64,000 nt of DNA from Lysobacter firmicutimachus. GTDB taxonomy: Bacteria; Pseudomonadota; Gammaproteobacteria; Xanthomonadales; Xanthomonadaceae. Both the position numbers and the translations under genes were made by a program. Shown piece by piece: positions 33,880 to 42,048 of this stretch. The stretch is taken from the NCBI RefSeq assembly GCF_037027445.1, contig NZ_JBANDL010000002.1:2480001-2544000 (forward strand), written 5' to 3'. Position 1 is the stretch's first letter; every line of letters starts with the position of its first letter. Under the pieces are notes generated by a model, which had not been told where the DNA came from, searched no databases, and saw only the letters and a program-made list of their open reading frames with translations.

Positions 33880-34575
33880 ATGAACGCACCCGACGACGGC
33901 GGTCCCAGGCGCGCTCCGGCCCGACGCGCGCACCTGTCCACGGCGGTGCCGTTCGCCAAGCCGGTCGGCGAAATTCCCAAGGGCTCGTTGCGCCATCTCC
34001 GCGACGAGGCCGAGCACTGCCGTCGTTGCCCGCTGTGGCGCGGCGCGACCCAGACCGTGTTCGGCCGCGGCTCGTCCGATGCGCGGGCGATGCTGATCGG
34101 CGAGCAGCCCGGTGACCGCGAGGACCTGCGCGGTGAGCCCTTCGTCGGCCCGGCCGGACGCCTGCTCGACAAGGCGCTGGCCGACGCCGGGCTGGCGCGC
34201 TCGGCCTTGTACCTGACTAACGCGGTCAAGCATTTCAAGTACGAGCAGCGCGGCCCCGACCGCCTGCACACGCGCGCCAGTGCGCGCGAGCAGGAAGCCT
34301 GCCGGGTCTGGCTCGCGGCCGAGTGGCTGCGGGTGCGTCCGCGGTTGGCGGTCGCGCTCGGTGCGATGGCGGCGCAGACCCTGTTCGGCAGCGGCTTCCG
34401 GCTCAGCCGCGAGCGCGGGCAATGGCTCGAACTGGAACCGCATTGCCGGGCGTTGGCGACCTGGCACCCGTCCTCGGTGTTGCGCACCCCGGGAACGGGC
34501 CGGCAAAGGCGCTACGCCGAACTGGTCGAAGACCTCGGCCGGCTGGCCGAGGCCTTGCGCGAACCGGAGCCGTGA
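33880..34575 (+). CDS. UdgX-type uracil-DNA glycosylase
   Basis: 231 residues, Fe-S uracil-DNA glycosylase superfamily. Motif A GEQPGDREDL (E75, Q76) and PFVGPAGRLLD are diagnostic of UdgX rather than family 4. The UdgX loop is present as RLH (R128-L129-H130), where the reference enzyme has RIH with the His that forms a covalent bond to the abasic site. Cluster cysteines are C47 and C50 (HCRRC), then those in EQEACRVW and EPHCRALATWHPSS. It acts on uracil in DNA and may trap the product covalently. Operon partner of the VOC gene. Confidence 0.9.
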   Translation: MNAPDDGGPRRAPARRAHLSTAVPFAKPVGEIPKGSLRHLRDEAEHCRRCPLWRGATQTVFGRGSSDARAMLIGEQPGDREDLRGEPFVGPAGRLLDKALADAGLARSALYLTNAVKHFKYEQRGPDRLHTRASAREQEACRVWLAAEWLRVRPRLAVALGAMAAQTLFGSGFRLSRERGQWLELEPHCRALATWHPSSVLRTPGTGRQRRYAELVEDLGRLAEALREPEP

Positions 34576-34608
34576 GCGCCCGCGTGTTCGACGCTGCGCG
34601 GGCCGGGG

Positions 34609-35208
34609 TCAGCGCCGGCACAGGCGCTCGTCGAGCGCGACCACGTCGGCCGACAACACATCGAGCTTGTCGCGGTCCTCGTGGCCGAGGTTGAGCAGCA
34701 CGTTGCGTTCGCGCGGCGACAGTGCGCTGGGCACGAACAGGCCGAACGAGGGGCCGGCGTCGAGCCAGCAATCGCCGACCCGGCGCACGTGTTCGCGGTA
34801 CGGCCGCTGATCCCAGTCCTCGGGCACGGCGCCGCAGGGGTGCACGCAGTCGGCCGGCACGCTGGCCACCGCCATGCGCAATTCGCGCGGCGCATCGCCG
34901 TCCAGGTGGGCAACGAACTCGAGCAGCGCGCCGGCCGGCGACAGTGAGGCGTAGATCGCGCGCCGTCCGGGGGAGGTCCAACGGCCGCCTTCGAATCCGG
35001 GCCCATCGTCGAACGCGTGCTCGACCTGCTCGGCGGCGACCACGCGATACAAGAGCAGATGCGGCAGCTTGCGCGCCGGTTCGGCGGATTGCGGCGCGCT
35101 GGTGGATGGCGGATCGCTGGCGGGGAAGCTGTCGGCGAGCTGCTTGTCGCGCGAGGCGGGACGCGCTTCGGGCGTGCCGGCGGGCGGATTGGGCTTGGAC
35201 TGGCTCAT
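34609..35208 (-). CDS. RES-domain protein
   Basis: 199 residues counted from the ATG at 35208. After a disordered head containing the ADSFPASDPPS motif, the RES fold starts at LLLYRVV (Arg), continues GRRAIYASLSPAGALLEFVAHL (Glu) and ends with GLFVPSALSPRERNVLLNLGH (Ser), so the three name-giving residues are present. Known RES proteins are NAD+ phosphorylase toxins paired with a Xre antitoxin, but no Xre gene is adjacent, and the arrangement looks like the stress-associated stand-alone subgroup. There is no Shine-Dalgarno before this ATG, and the frame is open into an upstream lipoprotein-like segment through a C9 tract (see findings). Confidence 0.8.
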   Translation of the reverse strand: MSQSKPNPPAGTPEARPASRDKQLADSFPASDPPSTSAPQSAEPARKLPHLLLYRVVAAEQVEHAFDDGPGFEGGRWTSPGRRAIYASLSPAGALLEFVAHLDGDAPRELRMAVASVPADCVHPCGAVPEDWDQRPYREHVRRVGDCWLDAGPSFGLFVPSALSPRERNVLLNLGHEDRDKLDVLSADVVALDERLCRR

Positions 35209-35541
35209 GGTTCGGGGGCTCGGTCGGGGGAGGGGGGGGGATTCGGCCGGCCCCGGTTTGGCCGGCGCGCTCACCGCGGGGGCTGCCCGCGCCGTGTCGC
35301 TCGCGGGCGCCTGGCAGTCCTCCAGCGCCGGCCCGGACAGGCCGGTGCAGGCGCTGCCCGGTGCGGTGGTTTCGCGCCCGGCCTCGGTCGCGTTCGCCCC
35401 CGGTTGCGCGATCGTGCTGTCGCGGGTGTCGGACTCTTGCGGCGGTTGGCTGCGACGCCGGTCGCAGGCGCCGGCCACGAGCAGCAGGCACAGGCCCAGG
35501 CAGAGCGGCAGCGCTAACGATTTGCTCATCTGACGTTTCAT
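35209..35541 (-). CDS. Lipoprotein-like segment fused in frame to the RES gene
   Basis: 111 codons from the ATG at 35541 (MKRQMSKSLALPLCLGLCLL, lipobox around LVAGAC). They read on without a stop into the RES frame. After the lipid-attachment Cys comes a low-complexity linker with a Cys pair (SACTGLSGPALEDCQAP). The run of nine C (minus strand, 35240-35232) precedes the junction. With eight C the frame would end in TGA overlapping the RES ATG (ATGA). So this is either a separate small lipoprotein gene with an assembly or phase-variant frameshift, or a genuine lipoprotein-RES fusion. Confidence 0.6.
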
Positions 35542-35575
35542 CGCGCAGTTCCGTTCGGTGTCGTGGAAGGGCGCA

Positions 35576-35590
35576 GCAAGCTCCGTGCCA
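35576..35590 (-). promoter_or_regulatory. Sigma-54 (-24/-12) promoter of the lipoprotein/RES gene
   Basis: Minus-strand CTGGCACGGAGCTTGCTG: GG at 35589-35588 and GC at 35577-35576, spacing 10, and a full match to TGGCACG-N4-TTGC. It lies 35 bases upstream of the ATG at 35541. Confidence 0.85.
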
Positions 35591-35735
35591 GCGCCGGCGC
35601 GCGGCGCGGCGATGCAACGCCGGTGTCGTTGCGCCAGCTCCCGCGCCGCGCAGATTCTGCCGGGCTGCGCAGGAGTTCCTGCGCGCCTGCCATTCATCGA
35701 CCTCGCTCGCGCCGTGCTGGCGCGCTCGCGGGCTC

Positions 35736-35751
35736 TTGGCACGCGACTTGC
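35736..35751 (+). promoter_or_regulatory. Sigma-54 (-24/-12) promoter of the SDR/BON genes
   Basis: TTGGCACGCGACTTGCGG: GG at 35738-35739 and GC at 35750-35751, spacing 10, full consensus. The expected start near 35763 leaves a leader of about 80 bases before the SDR ATG. Confidence 0.87.
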
Positions 35752-35844
35752 GGCTGTTCCAGTTGTTTCCCGCGTTGCGGTGGCCGCGCGCGCCACCGCA
35801 TCGGGAATCTCATCTCCCAGTCGTTCAACCCCTGGAGCGCGAGC

Positions 35845-36711
35845 ATGAACGAAGCCAGCACCACCCAGCCCCAGCCGCCGCAGTCGCAGGACGAGCAGCC
35901 GGGCCAGCAGAAGCCGATGCTGCCGCAGCCCGAGACCATCCGCGACAGCTACCTCGGTTCGCAGCGATTGAAGGACAAAGTGGCGATCGTCACCGGCGGC
36001 GACAGCGGCATCGGCCGCGCGGTCGCGGTGCATTTCGCCCGCGAGGGCGCCGATGTCGCCATCGCCTATCTCAACGAAGAAAGCGACGCCGAAGAAACCG
36101 AACGGCTGGTGCGCAAGGAAGGCCGACAATGCCTGCGCATCGCCGGGGACGTCGGCGACCCGGAGCACTGCCGCGAGATCGTCCGCCGCACCGTCGAGGC
36201 CTACGGCCGCGTCGACGTACTGGTCAACAACGCCGCCGAGCAGCACAAGGTCGAAGAGCCTGAGCAACTGACTCCGGCGCAGATCGAGAGGACCTTCCGC
36301 ACCAACATCTTCGCCTACTTCTTCATGGCCACCGCGGCGCTGCCGCACATGCCGCGCGGCGCCAGCATCCTCAACACCGGCTCGGTCACCGGCGTGCGCG
36401 GCCACGAGCAACTGATCGACTACGCCGCCACCAAGGGCGCGATCCACGCGCTGACCTTTTCCCTGGCCCAGGCCGTGGCCGGTCGCGGCGTGCGGGTCAA
36501 TGCGGTGGCGCCGGGCCCGGTGTGGACGCCGCTGATCCCGGCCAGCTTCGACGAGGAGGAGGTGGCCAAGTTCGGCGCCGACACCTTGCTCAAGCGTCCC
36601 GGCCAACCGTGCGAGATCGCACCGGCCTACGTGTTCCTGGCCAGCGAAGAGGCCTCGTACATCACCGGGCAGACCATCCACATCAACGGCGGAGGACACA
36701 TCAGTGCGTAA
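35845..36711 (+). CDS. Short-chain dehydrogenase/reductase (stress-type, YghA-like)
   Basis: 288 residues. NAD(P) motif TGGDSGIG near residue 51, NNAA motif (VLVNNAAEQ), catalytic Ser in NTGSVTG and YxxxK in IDYAATKGA. The ~45-residue Gln/Pro-rich N-terminal extension (QPQPPQSQDEQPGQQ) followed by PETIRDSYLGSQRLKDKVAI is characteristic of the YghA/GsiB-like SDRs that accompany general-stress genes. Substrate unknown. Its stop overlaps the start of the BON gene by 8 bases. Confidence 0.92.
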   Translation: MNEASTTQPQPPQSQDEQPGQQKPMLPQPETIRDSYLGSQRLKDKVAIVTGGDSGIGRAVAVHFAREGADVAIAYLNEESDAEETERLVRKEGRQCLRIAGDVGDPEHCREIVRRTVEAYGRVDVLVNNAAEQHKVEEPEQLTPAQIERTFRTNIFAYFFMATAALPHMPRGASILNTGSVTGVRGHEQLIDYAATKGAIHALTFSLAQAVAGRGVRVNAVAPGPVWTPLIPASFDEEEVAKFGADTLLKRPGQPCEIAPAYVFLASEEASYITGQTIHINGGGHISA

Positions 36712-38149
36712 GCAGCAGCGCGAGAACGATCCCTTGGGGACCGGCGAGCTGAAGGCCGTGGCCGAAGAGGCATTGCGGCTAGGTGCCCGGGCTCTGGAAA
36801 AGAGCCGCGAATGGTTCAACGAAATGACCGACAACTTCACCGACAGGAGCGACGACATGAGACATCAAGGCGAACGCAATCGTGGCGAGCGTGGCCGCGA
36901 TCCTTACGGGCGCGAAGCGCAGCAGCAGCGGCCCCGCTCGCAGCAGGCCGGATCGCGCGGCGATTACGATGACGGCGACGACTACGCCGCCGGCCCGAGC
37001 ACCGGTTCGTCCGGCCGCGATTGGGACGAGCTGAGCACCCGCGGCGCCGACCGCCACGGCCATGAGCGCGGTGGCGGCTACATGCCCGAGCGCGGACGCG
37101 AATACGGCCATGCCAGCGGCTACGACTCGGGTCGCCAGGACTACGGACGACAGCACGATGGCCGCGAAGACTACGGCCGCGGCTGGCGCGACGACCGCGG
37201 CCAGGATCAGGCCCGCTCCAGCCGCTCGCACTCGGGCGAACGCAGCCTGTACGGCGCCCATGGCCCCGATATCGAACGCGCCTATTACGACAGCGGCTGG
37301 CGCGCCAGCGGCTTCGACGAACGCAGCCAGAGCGTGGGCTGGGAAGACGACCGCGGCGATGCCCCCGGCACCTCGCGCGGCTCGCGCTTCGGCGGCAGCC
37401 GCGGCGGCTACTCGCGCTTCGGACCCAGCTACGGCGGCGAAAGCGCCGGCCGCGGCGGCCGCGAAGGCCTGTACGACTACAGCGAACACCGCCCGCAACA
37501 AACCCGTGGCGGCGGCGAAGACCGCTCCTACAGCGACCGCGGCGGTCGCGGCTACGGTCAGGGCTACGGTCGTTCGTCGGGTTATGCCGATCGCAGCGGC
37601 TTCTCGGCCTCGGCCTACGGCTCCGGTTTCGACGCCAATCCCGGCGCCTACCGCGAACAGGGCGTGGCCAGCCAACGCGGCCGCGGCCCCAGCCGTTACA
37701 CCCGCTCCGACGAGCGCATTACCGAAGACCTCAACGAGCGCCTGACCGAAGACGAGCTGATCGACGCCAGCGATATCGAAGTGCGCTGCGAGAACGGGCG
37801 TATCGTGCTCGAAGGCGAAGTCGACCAGCGCTGGATGAAACACCGCGCCGAAGACATCGCCGACGCCTGCAGCGGGGTCAAGGACGTCGACAACCGCATC
37901 CGCGTGCGTGGAGGCGGACGCACAGGTTCGGACCACGGCGGCGACCGCCACAACGAAACCGGCAGCGGCCCGCAGGCCGGGCAGGGCAGCCAGGGCCAAG
38001 GGCAGGCCAGCCAGCGCGGCGCCAGCGCTGGCCAGCCCCGCACCGGCACCCTACCGGGCACGTCGGCGCCGCCATCGAGTGGCACGGGAAGCGGCGCGAC
38101 CGGTACCGGCACCGCGGGCAACCAAGGTGGGGGAGCGCAGACCCACTAA
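36704..38149 (+). CDS. BON-domain protein with a long RG/YG-rich disordered region
   Basis: 481 residues if started at the GTG overlapping the SDR stop (GGAGGA 7 bases before). Residues 1-51 form a helical module (KAVAEEALRLGARALEKSREWFNEMTDN). From 52 to about 330 the sequence is low complexity, rich in R, G, D, Y and S (units such as RQDYGRQHDGREDYGRGWRD). A single BON domain follows (RSDERITEDLNERLTEDELIDAS...VRCENGRIVLEGEV), then a Gly/Gln/Ser tail. An ATG at 36857 with AGGAG 7 bases upstream is an equally good start, so one mRNA may give two products or two adjacent genes may be fused. BON domains bind membranes or envelope partners. Confidence 0.8.
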   Translation: MRKQQRENDPLGTGELKAVAEEALRLGARALEKSREWFNEMTDNFTDRSDDMRHQGERNRGERGRDPYGREAQQQRPRSQQAGSRGDYDDGDDYAAGPSTGSSGRDWDELSTRGADRHGHERGGGYMPERGREYGHASGYDSGRQDYGRQHDGREDYGRGWRDDRGQDQARSSRSHSGERSLYGAHGPDIERAYYDSGWRASGFDERSQSVGWEDDRGDAPGTSRGSRFGGSRGGYSRFGPSYGGESAGRGGREGLYDYSEHRPQQTRGGGEDRSYSDRGGRGYGQGYGRSSGYADRSGFSASAYGSGFDANPGAYREQGVASQRGRGPSRYTRSDERITEDLNERLTEDELIDASDIEVRCENGRIVLEGEVDQRWMKHRAEDIADACSGVKDVDNRIRVRGGGRTGSDHGGDRHNETGSGPQAGQGSQGQGQASQRGASAGQPRTGTLPGTSAPPSSGTGSGATGTGTAGNQGGGAQTH

Positions 38150-38205
38150 GCCTGCTCGGGATGCGGGGATGGGGTCCGCCGCGATCGTTCCGTCGCGACG
38201 CCTCA

Positions 38206-38234
38206 AGAGGCCTGCACTCAGCGCAGGCCTCTTT
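38206..38234 (+). terminator. Terminator after the BON gene
   Basis: A 10-bp perfect stem AGAGGCCTGC / GCAGGCCTCT with a 7-base loop, followed by TTTCC. It lies between the convergent BON and doxX genes and may serve both. Confidence 0.7.
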
Positions 38235-38309
38235 CCATGCCGGACCGAATCTCGTCGATTTGCGGGTAAGCGTATGGGCCACCTGATCGCTGGCGACGAA
38301 AGAACGAAA

Positions 38310-38981
38310 TCAGGACCGGCGCGAATGACCACGAAGGCGGCGCGCGCCCCCGACCAGAGCCAAAATGCCGAGTCCGGCCAGGGCCAGGCCCGGCGCCGGC
38401 AGCAGCATCGCCACGAGCAGGCCGAACGGCGCCAGGACCAGGCCCCAACCGAACAAATCGGCTTGCGCGGCGGTCGCCGGCAGCGCCGTGCGCCGCGCCA
38501 GCCAGGCGTCCAGGCTCAGGCGCCCGGGGCCGCCGAGAATCAGCGGCCACAGCATGACCAGGAAGATCAGCGGCAGCTTGTAGTTGCCGCCGCCGCTGTC
38601 GCTGATCGCATAGCCCTGGGCGAGCTGGGCCAGGCCCATCCAGTCCTGCGGCCAGTGCACGGCGGCGGTGGCGACCACGGTCAGCACGAACAGCGAGGCG
38701 GCGGCGAACCGGGTGGCCAGGCCGAGCAACAGCGCGATCGCGCCGAGCAGTTCGAACCAGGTCGCCAGCGACCAGCTCAGCGTGGCCGGCACGCGGTCGA
38801 ACGGGAACGGGAACTGGGCCATGATCTCGCCGAACCAGTTCTCGCCATGGAGCTTCTCGCGCCCCGATTCGAAAAACTCCCAGGCCAGGATCAGGCGCAA
38901 GCCCACCGGCGCCAGCCAGGTGCCGACGCCGTCCAGGCGGTCGCGCAGGGCGACGCAGGGATTCAGCAGAGACAGCGACAT
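38310..38981 (-). CDS. DoxX-family membrane protein of the Hvf/bufferin operon
   Basis: 223 residues with several hydrophobic helices: [22 protein letters not shown] (the conserved DoxX first helix and loop), [39 protein letters not shown] and [23 protein letters not shown], plus a last helix near 195. The family is annotated as terminal quinol oxidase subunit-like; in MNIO/RiPP operons it is named HvfX or BufD and its role is unproven. Last gene of the four-gene operon, 59 bases after the DUF2063 gene. Confidence 0.88.
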   Translation of the reverse strand: MSLSLLNPCVALRDRLDGVGTWLAPVGLRLILAWEFFESGREKLHGENWFGEIMAQFPFPFDRVPATLSWSLATWFELLGAIALLLGLATRFAAASLFVLTVVATAAVHWPQDWMGLAQLAQGYAISDSGGGNYKLPLIFLVMLWPLILGGPGRLSLDAWLARRTALPATAAQADLFGWGLVLAPFGLLVAMLLPAPGLALAGLGILALVGGARRLRGHSRRS

Positions 38982-39040
38982 GATGTGCTCCAAATAGTTG
39001 AGTCGTAGGCACCGGCATTCGCGCCGGCGAGATGTAGCGA

Positions 39041-39817
39041 TCAGGCCGAGGCATTCGCCGCAGCGACGTAGATCACTGCATTGGCGCGCATCGTCCGCAG
39101 CAGGCCGTGGCCGAGTTCGAGGAACGCGGCCGGGTCGTCGCTGCCGGCTTCGGCGGCCAGGGCGGCGAGTTGTTCGCGCGCGGTCAGCTGCGGCGCTTCG
39201 CCGATGCGTTCGACCAGGCGATAGGCCAGCGGGCTGAGCTCGGAGAACCGGACTTTGCCGTCGGCCTCGCGGCGCAGCAACAGCAGACTGGGCGTCTGCG
39301 GCGCGTGCTCGGGGACGAAGCCGGGGCCGATGCGGTGCACCGGCCAGGCGTAGGCCAGGGGCCAGGCCAGCGGCGACAACTGCGGTGCGTGCTCCAGCAG
39401 GTCCGCGTCGGCGATGCCGGCGTCGTCGCGCAGGGGCTGCGCTTCGCTCAGTTGCAGGGCCAGTTCGACCCATTCGTAATGCGCCAGCTCGGTCAGGAAC
39501 GGCGGGTCGCCGACGGCGTCGCGCTGCTCCAGATAGCGCATGAACTCGCGCGCGATCTCAGGAAACAGCGGGGTGCGGCAACGATGGTCGCGGTAGAAGT
39601 CGCGCACCAGGCGCGGCCAGCGTTCGTCGCCGAGCAGCCGGCTGATGACCGGGAAGTTGCCCGCCAGCAGGCCTTCGATGTTGTTGAAGAACAGGTCGCG
39701 GTAGATGCCCAGGCGGCGGTCTTCCAGGCCGGCCGGGGCCGGACTGGCCTGCAGGTCGCGCAGGTGGCGGGTCAATTCGAATTGTTGCGCGCGCAGGCGC
39801 GAAGGAGCGTCGTTCAT
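39041..39817 (-). CDS. DUF2063 partner protein of the MNIO enzyme (HvfC/BufC-like)
   Basis: 258 residues. The N-terminal DUF2063 part ([43 protein letters not shown]) binds the RiPP precursor, and the C-terminal part ([18 protein letters not shown]) is a winged-helix-like domain. In characterised systems it forms a heterodimer with the DUF692 enzyme and recruits the precursor. It starts 15 bases after the DUF692 stop. All family hallmarks and normal length are present. Confidence 0.9.
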   Translation of the reverse strand: MNDAPSRLRAQQFELTRHLRDLQASPAPAGLEDRRLGIYRDLFFNNIEGLLAGNFPVISRLLGDERWPRLVRDFYRDHRCRTPLFPEIAREFMRYLEQRDAVGDPPFLTELAHYEWVELALQLSEAQPLRDDAGIADADLLEHAPQLSPLAWPLAYAWPVHRIGPGFVPEHAPQTPSLLLLRREADGKVRFSELSPLAYRLVERIGEAPQLTAREQLAALAAEAGSDDPAAFLELGHGLLRTMRANAVIYVAAANASA

Positions 39818-39832
39818 GGGCGGTGCCTGGAC

Positions 39833-40690
39833 TCAGCCGCGGGCGCGGCGGGCCGCGGCGGGCGCGGCCTCGGCGAGGAGGCGGCGCACCTGGCCGAGTT
39901 CGCCGAGCAGTTCTTCGTAGGGCGGGAAGTTGAAGTCGCGTTCGAGCAGGGTGGGGCGTTGGCCGAACACGCGGTAAGCCTCGCCGAGCAACGACCACAC
40001 CGCGTCCTTGACCGGCGCGCCGTGCGTGTCGACCTTCAGGTCCTCGGCTTCGTCGTAGTGGCCGGCGACGTGCAGGTAGGCGATGCGTTCGGCCGGCATC
40101 GCGGCGAGGAAGGCGCGCGCATCGTAGCGGTGGTTGATCGAGTTGACGTAGACGTTGTTGACGTCCAGCAGCAGATCGCAGTCGGCTTCGGCGAGCACGG
40201 CGAGGGTGAACTCGATCTCGCTCATCTCCTGGTGCGGTGCGGCGTAGTAGGAGGCGTTCTCGATCGCGATCCGGCGCCCGACCAGGTCCTGGGTGCGGCG
40301 GACGCGCGAGGCGACGTGGCGCACGGCTTCTTCGGTGAACGGAATCGGCAGCAGGTCGTAGAGGTGGCCGTCGTCGCTGCAATAGCTCAGATGCTCGCTG
40401 TAGCAGACGACGCGGTGTTCGTCGAGAAAACGGCGGGCCCGGGCGAGGAAGGTCTCGTCCAGCGGCTCGGTGCCGCCCAGCGACAGCGACAGGCCGTGGC
40501 AGACCAGCGGATGGCGCGCGCTGAGTTCGCGCAGGGCTTCGCCGTAGCGGCCGCCGACGCCGATCCAGTTTTCCGGTGCGCATTCGAGGAAATCGAAATC
40601 TCCGTCCGCGGCGGACTGCAGCGGGCCCAGCAGGGCCCGCCGCAGGCCGAGGCCGACGGCATCCGATTTCAGGGGACGCGAGTGGCTCAT
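39833..40690 (-). CDS. DUF692 multinuclear non-haem iron oxidase (MNIO; HvfB/BufB-like)
   Basis: 285 residues, TIM-barrel enzyme with two or three Fe ions. Metal-site blocks are visible: [53 protein letters not shown] and the terminal [18 protein letters not shown]. It modifies Cys residues in EGKCG motifs of the precursor; related enzymes make oxazolone/thioamide or thiooxazole groups. An ATG two codons upstream (40696) is an equal start candidate, as neither has a clear Shine-Dalgarno. It is 16 bases downstream of the precursor gene. Confidence 0.93.
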   Translation of the reverse strand: MSHSRPLKSDAVGLGLRRALLGPLQSAADGDFDFLECAPENWIGVGGRYGEALRELSARHPLVCHGLSLSLGGTEPLDETFLARARRFLDEHRVVCYSEHLSYCSDDGHLYDLLPIPFTEEAVRHVASRVRRTQDLVGRRIAIENASYYAAPHQEMSEIEFTLAVLAEADCDLLLDVNNVYVNSINHRYDARAFLAAMPAERIAYLHVAGHYDEAEDLKVDTHGAPVKDAVWSLLGEAYRVFGQRPTLLERDFNFPPYEELLGELGQVRRLLAEAAPAAARRARG

Positions 40691-40706
40691 CGTCATCGCG
40701 CTGCGA

Positions 40707-41105
40707 TCAGACCGAGCCGCCGCACTTGCCTTCGCCGCACTTGCCTTCACCGGCCTTCTTGGCCGTCGGCTTGGCGGAGGACTTGACCGCCCCCTTCTTG
40801 TCGCCGCCGCACTTGCCCTCGCCGCACTTGCCTTCGCCGGCCTTCTTTGCGATCGGCTTGCCGGCGCTCTTGGCACCGCCACAGCCGCCTTCGCCGTGCT
40901 TCTTGTCGCCGCCGCAGCTACCCTCGACCTTCTTCGCAGCCACGGCCTTAGCGCCGGCCTTGTCGACGGATTGGGCCGATTGCGCGCCCAGCAGGTAGCC
41001 CTGCGACAGGTCGGTCATCGCAAACGCGGAAGCCGACAGGCTCAGGCCGCCGATCAGGGTGGCGCCGAGGGCGAGGGCGATGGGCTTCTTGATCTGCTCG
41101 TACAT
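40707..41105 (-). CDS. EGKCG-repeat RiPP precursor (HvfA/bufferin-type)
   Basis: 132 residues. A signal peptide ends at about A29 (LSLSASAFA). The mature peptide starts [17 protein letters not shown], a helix typical of HvfA-like leaders, then two variant motifs, EGSCG (C64) and EGGCG (C75), and two tandem pairs of EGKCG (C94/C99 and C123/C128), separated by Lys/Ala spacers containing [16 protein letters not shown]. All six Cys lie in such motifs. In related systems the Cys are modified by the DUF692/DUF2063 pair, and the exported product binds copper. GGAG lies 9 bases before the ATG. Confidence 0.92.
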   Translation of the reverse strand: MYEQIKKPIALALGATLIGGLSLSASAFAMTDLSQGYLLGAQSAQSVDKAGAKAVAAKKVEGSCGGDKKHGEGGCGGAKSAGKPIAKKAGEGKCGEGKCGGDKKGAVKSSAKPTAKKAGEGKCGEGKCGGSV

Positions 41106-41700
41106 TGAAAAACTCCTTGATGACAAAATCGACGGAGAATCCGTCGGTGGGTAACGCACGGTGGCTCCAGGTCGCGACCTGTTGCATTTCTGTGTGCCCG
41201 GGACGCATTCCATCGCTGTCGCCACGACCGGCGTAGCGCTCTCCGCAAGCACGCCTTAAAGAGCGCCGACAGGCGCGGCAGGATTCGCGCGATGCAGCCA
41301 GATTCGCCGCTTCGTTAACTATCGATTCATGCCGGCCCCGCGGCCTTCGATTGCATGCGCGGGGCGCCGGGCAAACAAACAGGAATTGTCGTGAAGTCAT
41401 GCCGTATCGCCATACGGAAATGTCTTAGCGCAAATCCGATAGCCTCGACTGTCCTGTCGAAAAGTTCCGCGCTTTTATCGTCTCTAGCGTTCGCCGAAAT
41501 CGGCGTTGGATGGCGACAGAACGCAAGTGCGCGAGCGATGGCGGAAGCGGTATCGCGGCGTTGAAGATCGCCTGGAAACGCGTTTCCTGTCGAGCGCGGA
41601 CGAGGCCGCTGGAAATGCGAAATCCCTCCTCGCCATCAGCCGACTCGTGACGAGGAGGGGGCGGAGTCTTCGAGCGTCTGGCGGGACTTCGCTCAGGGTG
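41106..41700. other. Upstream region of the MNIO operon, no gene
   Basis: About 600 bases, noticeably less GC-rich beyond 41300. Contains the hairpin at 41130-41146 and the operon promoter. I see no supported gene; the open frames have random composition. Confidence 0.5.
41130..41146 (-). promoter_or_regulatory. Inverted repeat in the leader of the MNIO operon
   Basis: CGACGGA-GAA-TCCGTCG, perfect 7-bp arms with a 3-base loop, 25 bases before the precursor ATG, followed on the minus strand by ATTTT. GTTACC lies just upstream on the minus strand (41152-41157), with CGTC 15 bases later, which is compatible with an ECF-sigma promoter overlapping the repeat. It may be an operator, attenuator or RNA hairpin. 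Confidence 0.45.
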
Positions 41701-41940
41701 CTAAGTCCCGGAGCCCATCCGGTTATGTGCCGAATTGGCCTGGTAGTGGGGATAGTGCGTGTCCGCGACCCGCCGTGCGGTACCGGTGTTGAGATCGATG
41801 ACGAAGCTCTCCTTCCGCGCCGGGACTTATCGGGCCAGCGTGTCCTGCTTCGGGTCTTCGTCGCCGAAGGCCATGGCGCCGCCCGCCATCAGGATCTTGT
41901 CGCGTGAGAACTGGGCCGACGGCGCCCCTTGACGTTGGTA
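41701..41940 (-). pseudogene. Remnant of a kelch/galactose-oxidase-like protein
   Basis: One minus-strand frame reads as natural protein with an internal TAA: GAPSAQFSRDKILMAGGAMA...KQDTLAR, stop, VPARKESFVIDLNTGTARRV, ADTHYPHYQANSAH. The pattern 'SAQF..DKILMAGG...V.DL.TG....A......QA..' resembles the beta-propeller of galactose/glyoxal oxidase-like proteins. No start codon or Shine-Dalgarno is present and the frame ends at 41701. It appears to be the 3' relic of a gene lost next to the GH85 gene. The family assignment is tentative. Confidence 0.45.
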
Positions 41941-42048
41941 CCGATAGCAGGCGGCCGCAGTTCCGGTGCGCCCGCGCGTCGCGCAGCGCATCGAGCGGCG
42001 GGCAGCCTGGGCCGCCCGCCGCGTTGCGAATCGACTGCCGGCCCGACG

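Larger units (their letters stand above)
35542..35844. other. Divergent regulatory region with two sigma-54 promoters
   Basis: 303 bases, no gene. It contains back-to-back -24/-12 promoters (35576-35590 minus and 35736-35751 plus) and, between them, two inverted repeats: GCGCAGGA-GT-TCCTGCGC around 35663-35685 and GCAACG-N7-CGTTGC around 35613-35635. These are the best candidates in the window for enhancer sites shared by both promoters. Confidence 0.65.

Noticed and set aside
34609..35208. RES/Xre toxin-antitoxin pair
   Set aside because: No Xre-like antitoxin is adjacent on either side; the neighbouring gene is a lipoprotein-like segment.
41506..41907. A 133-codon plus-strand frame upstream of the MNIO operon
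   Set aside because: No ribosome site, biased random composition, and it lies opposite the better-supported kelch-like remnant.
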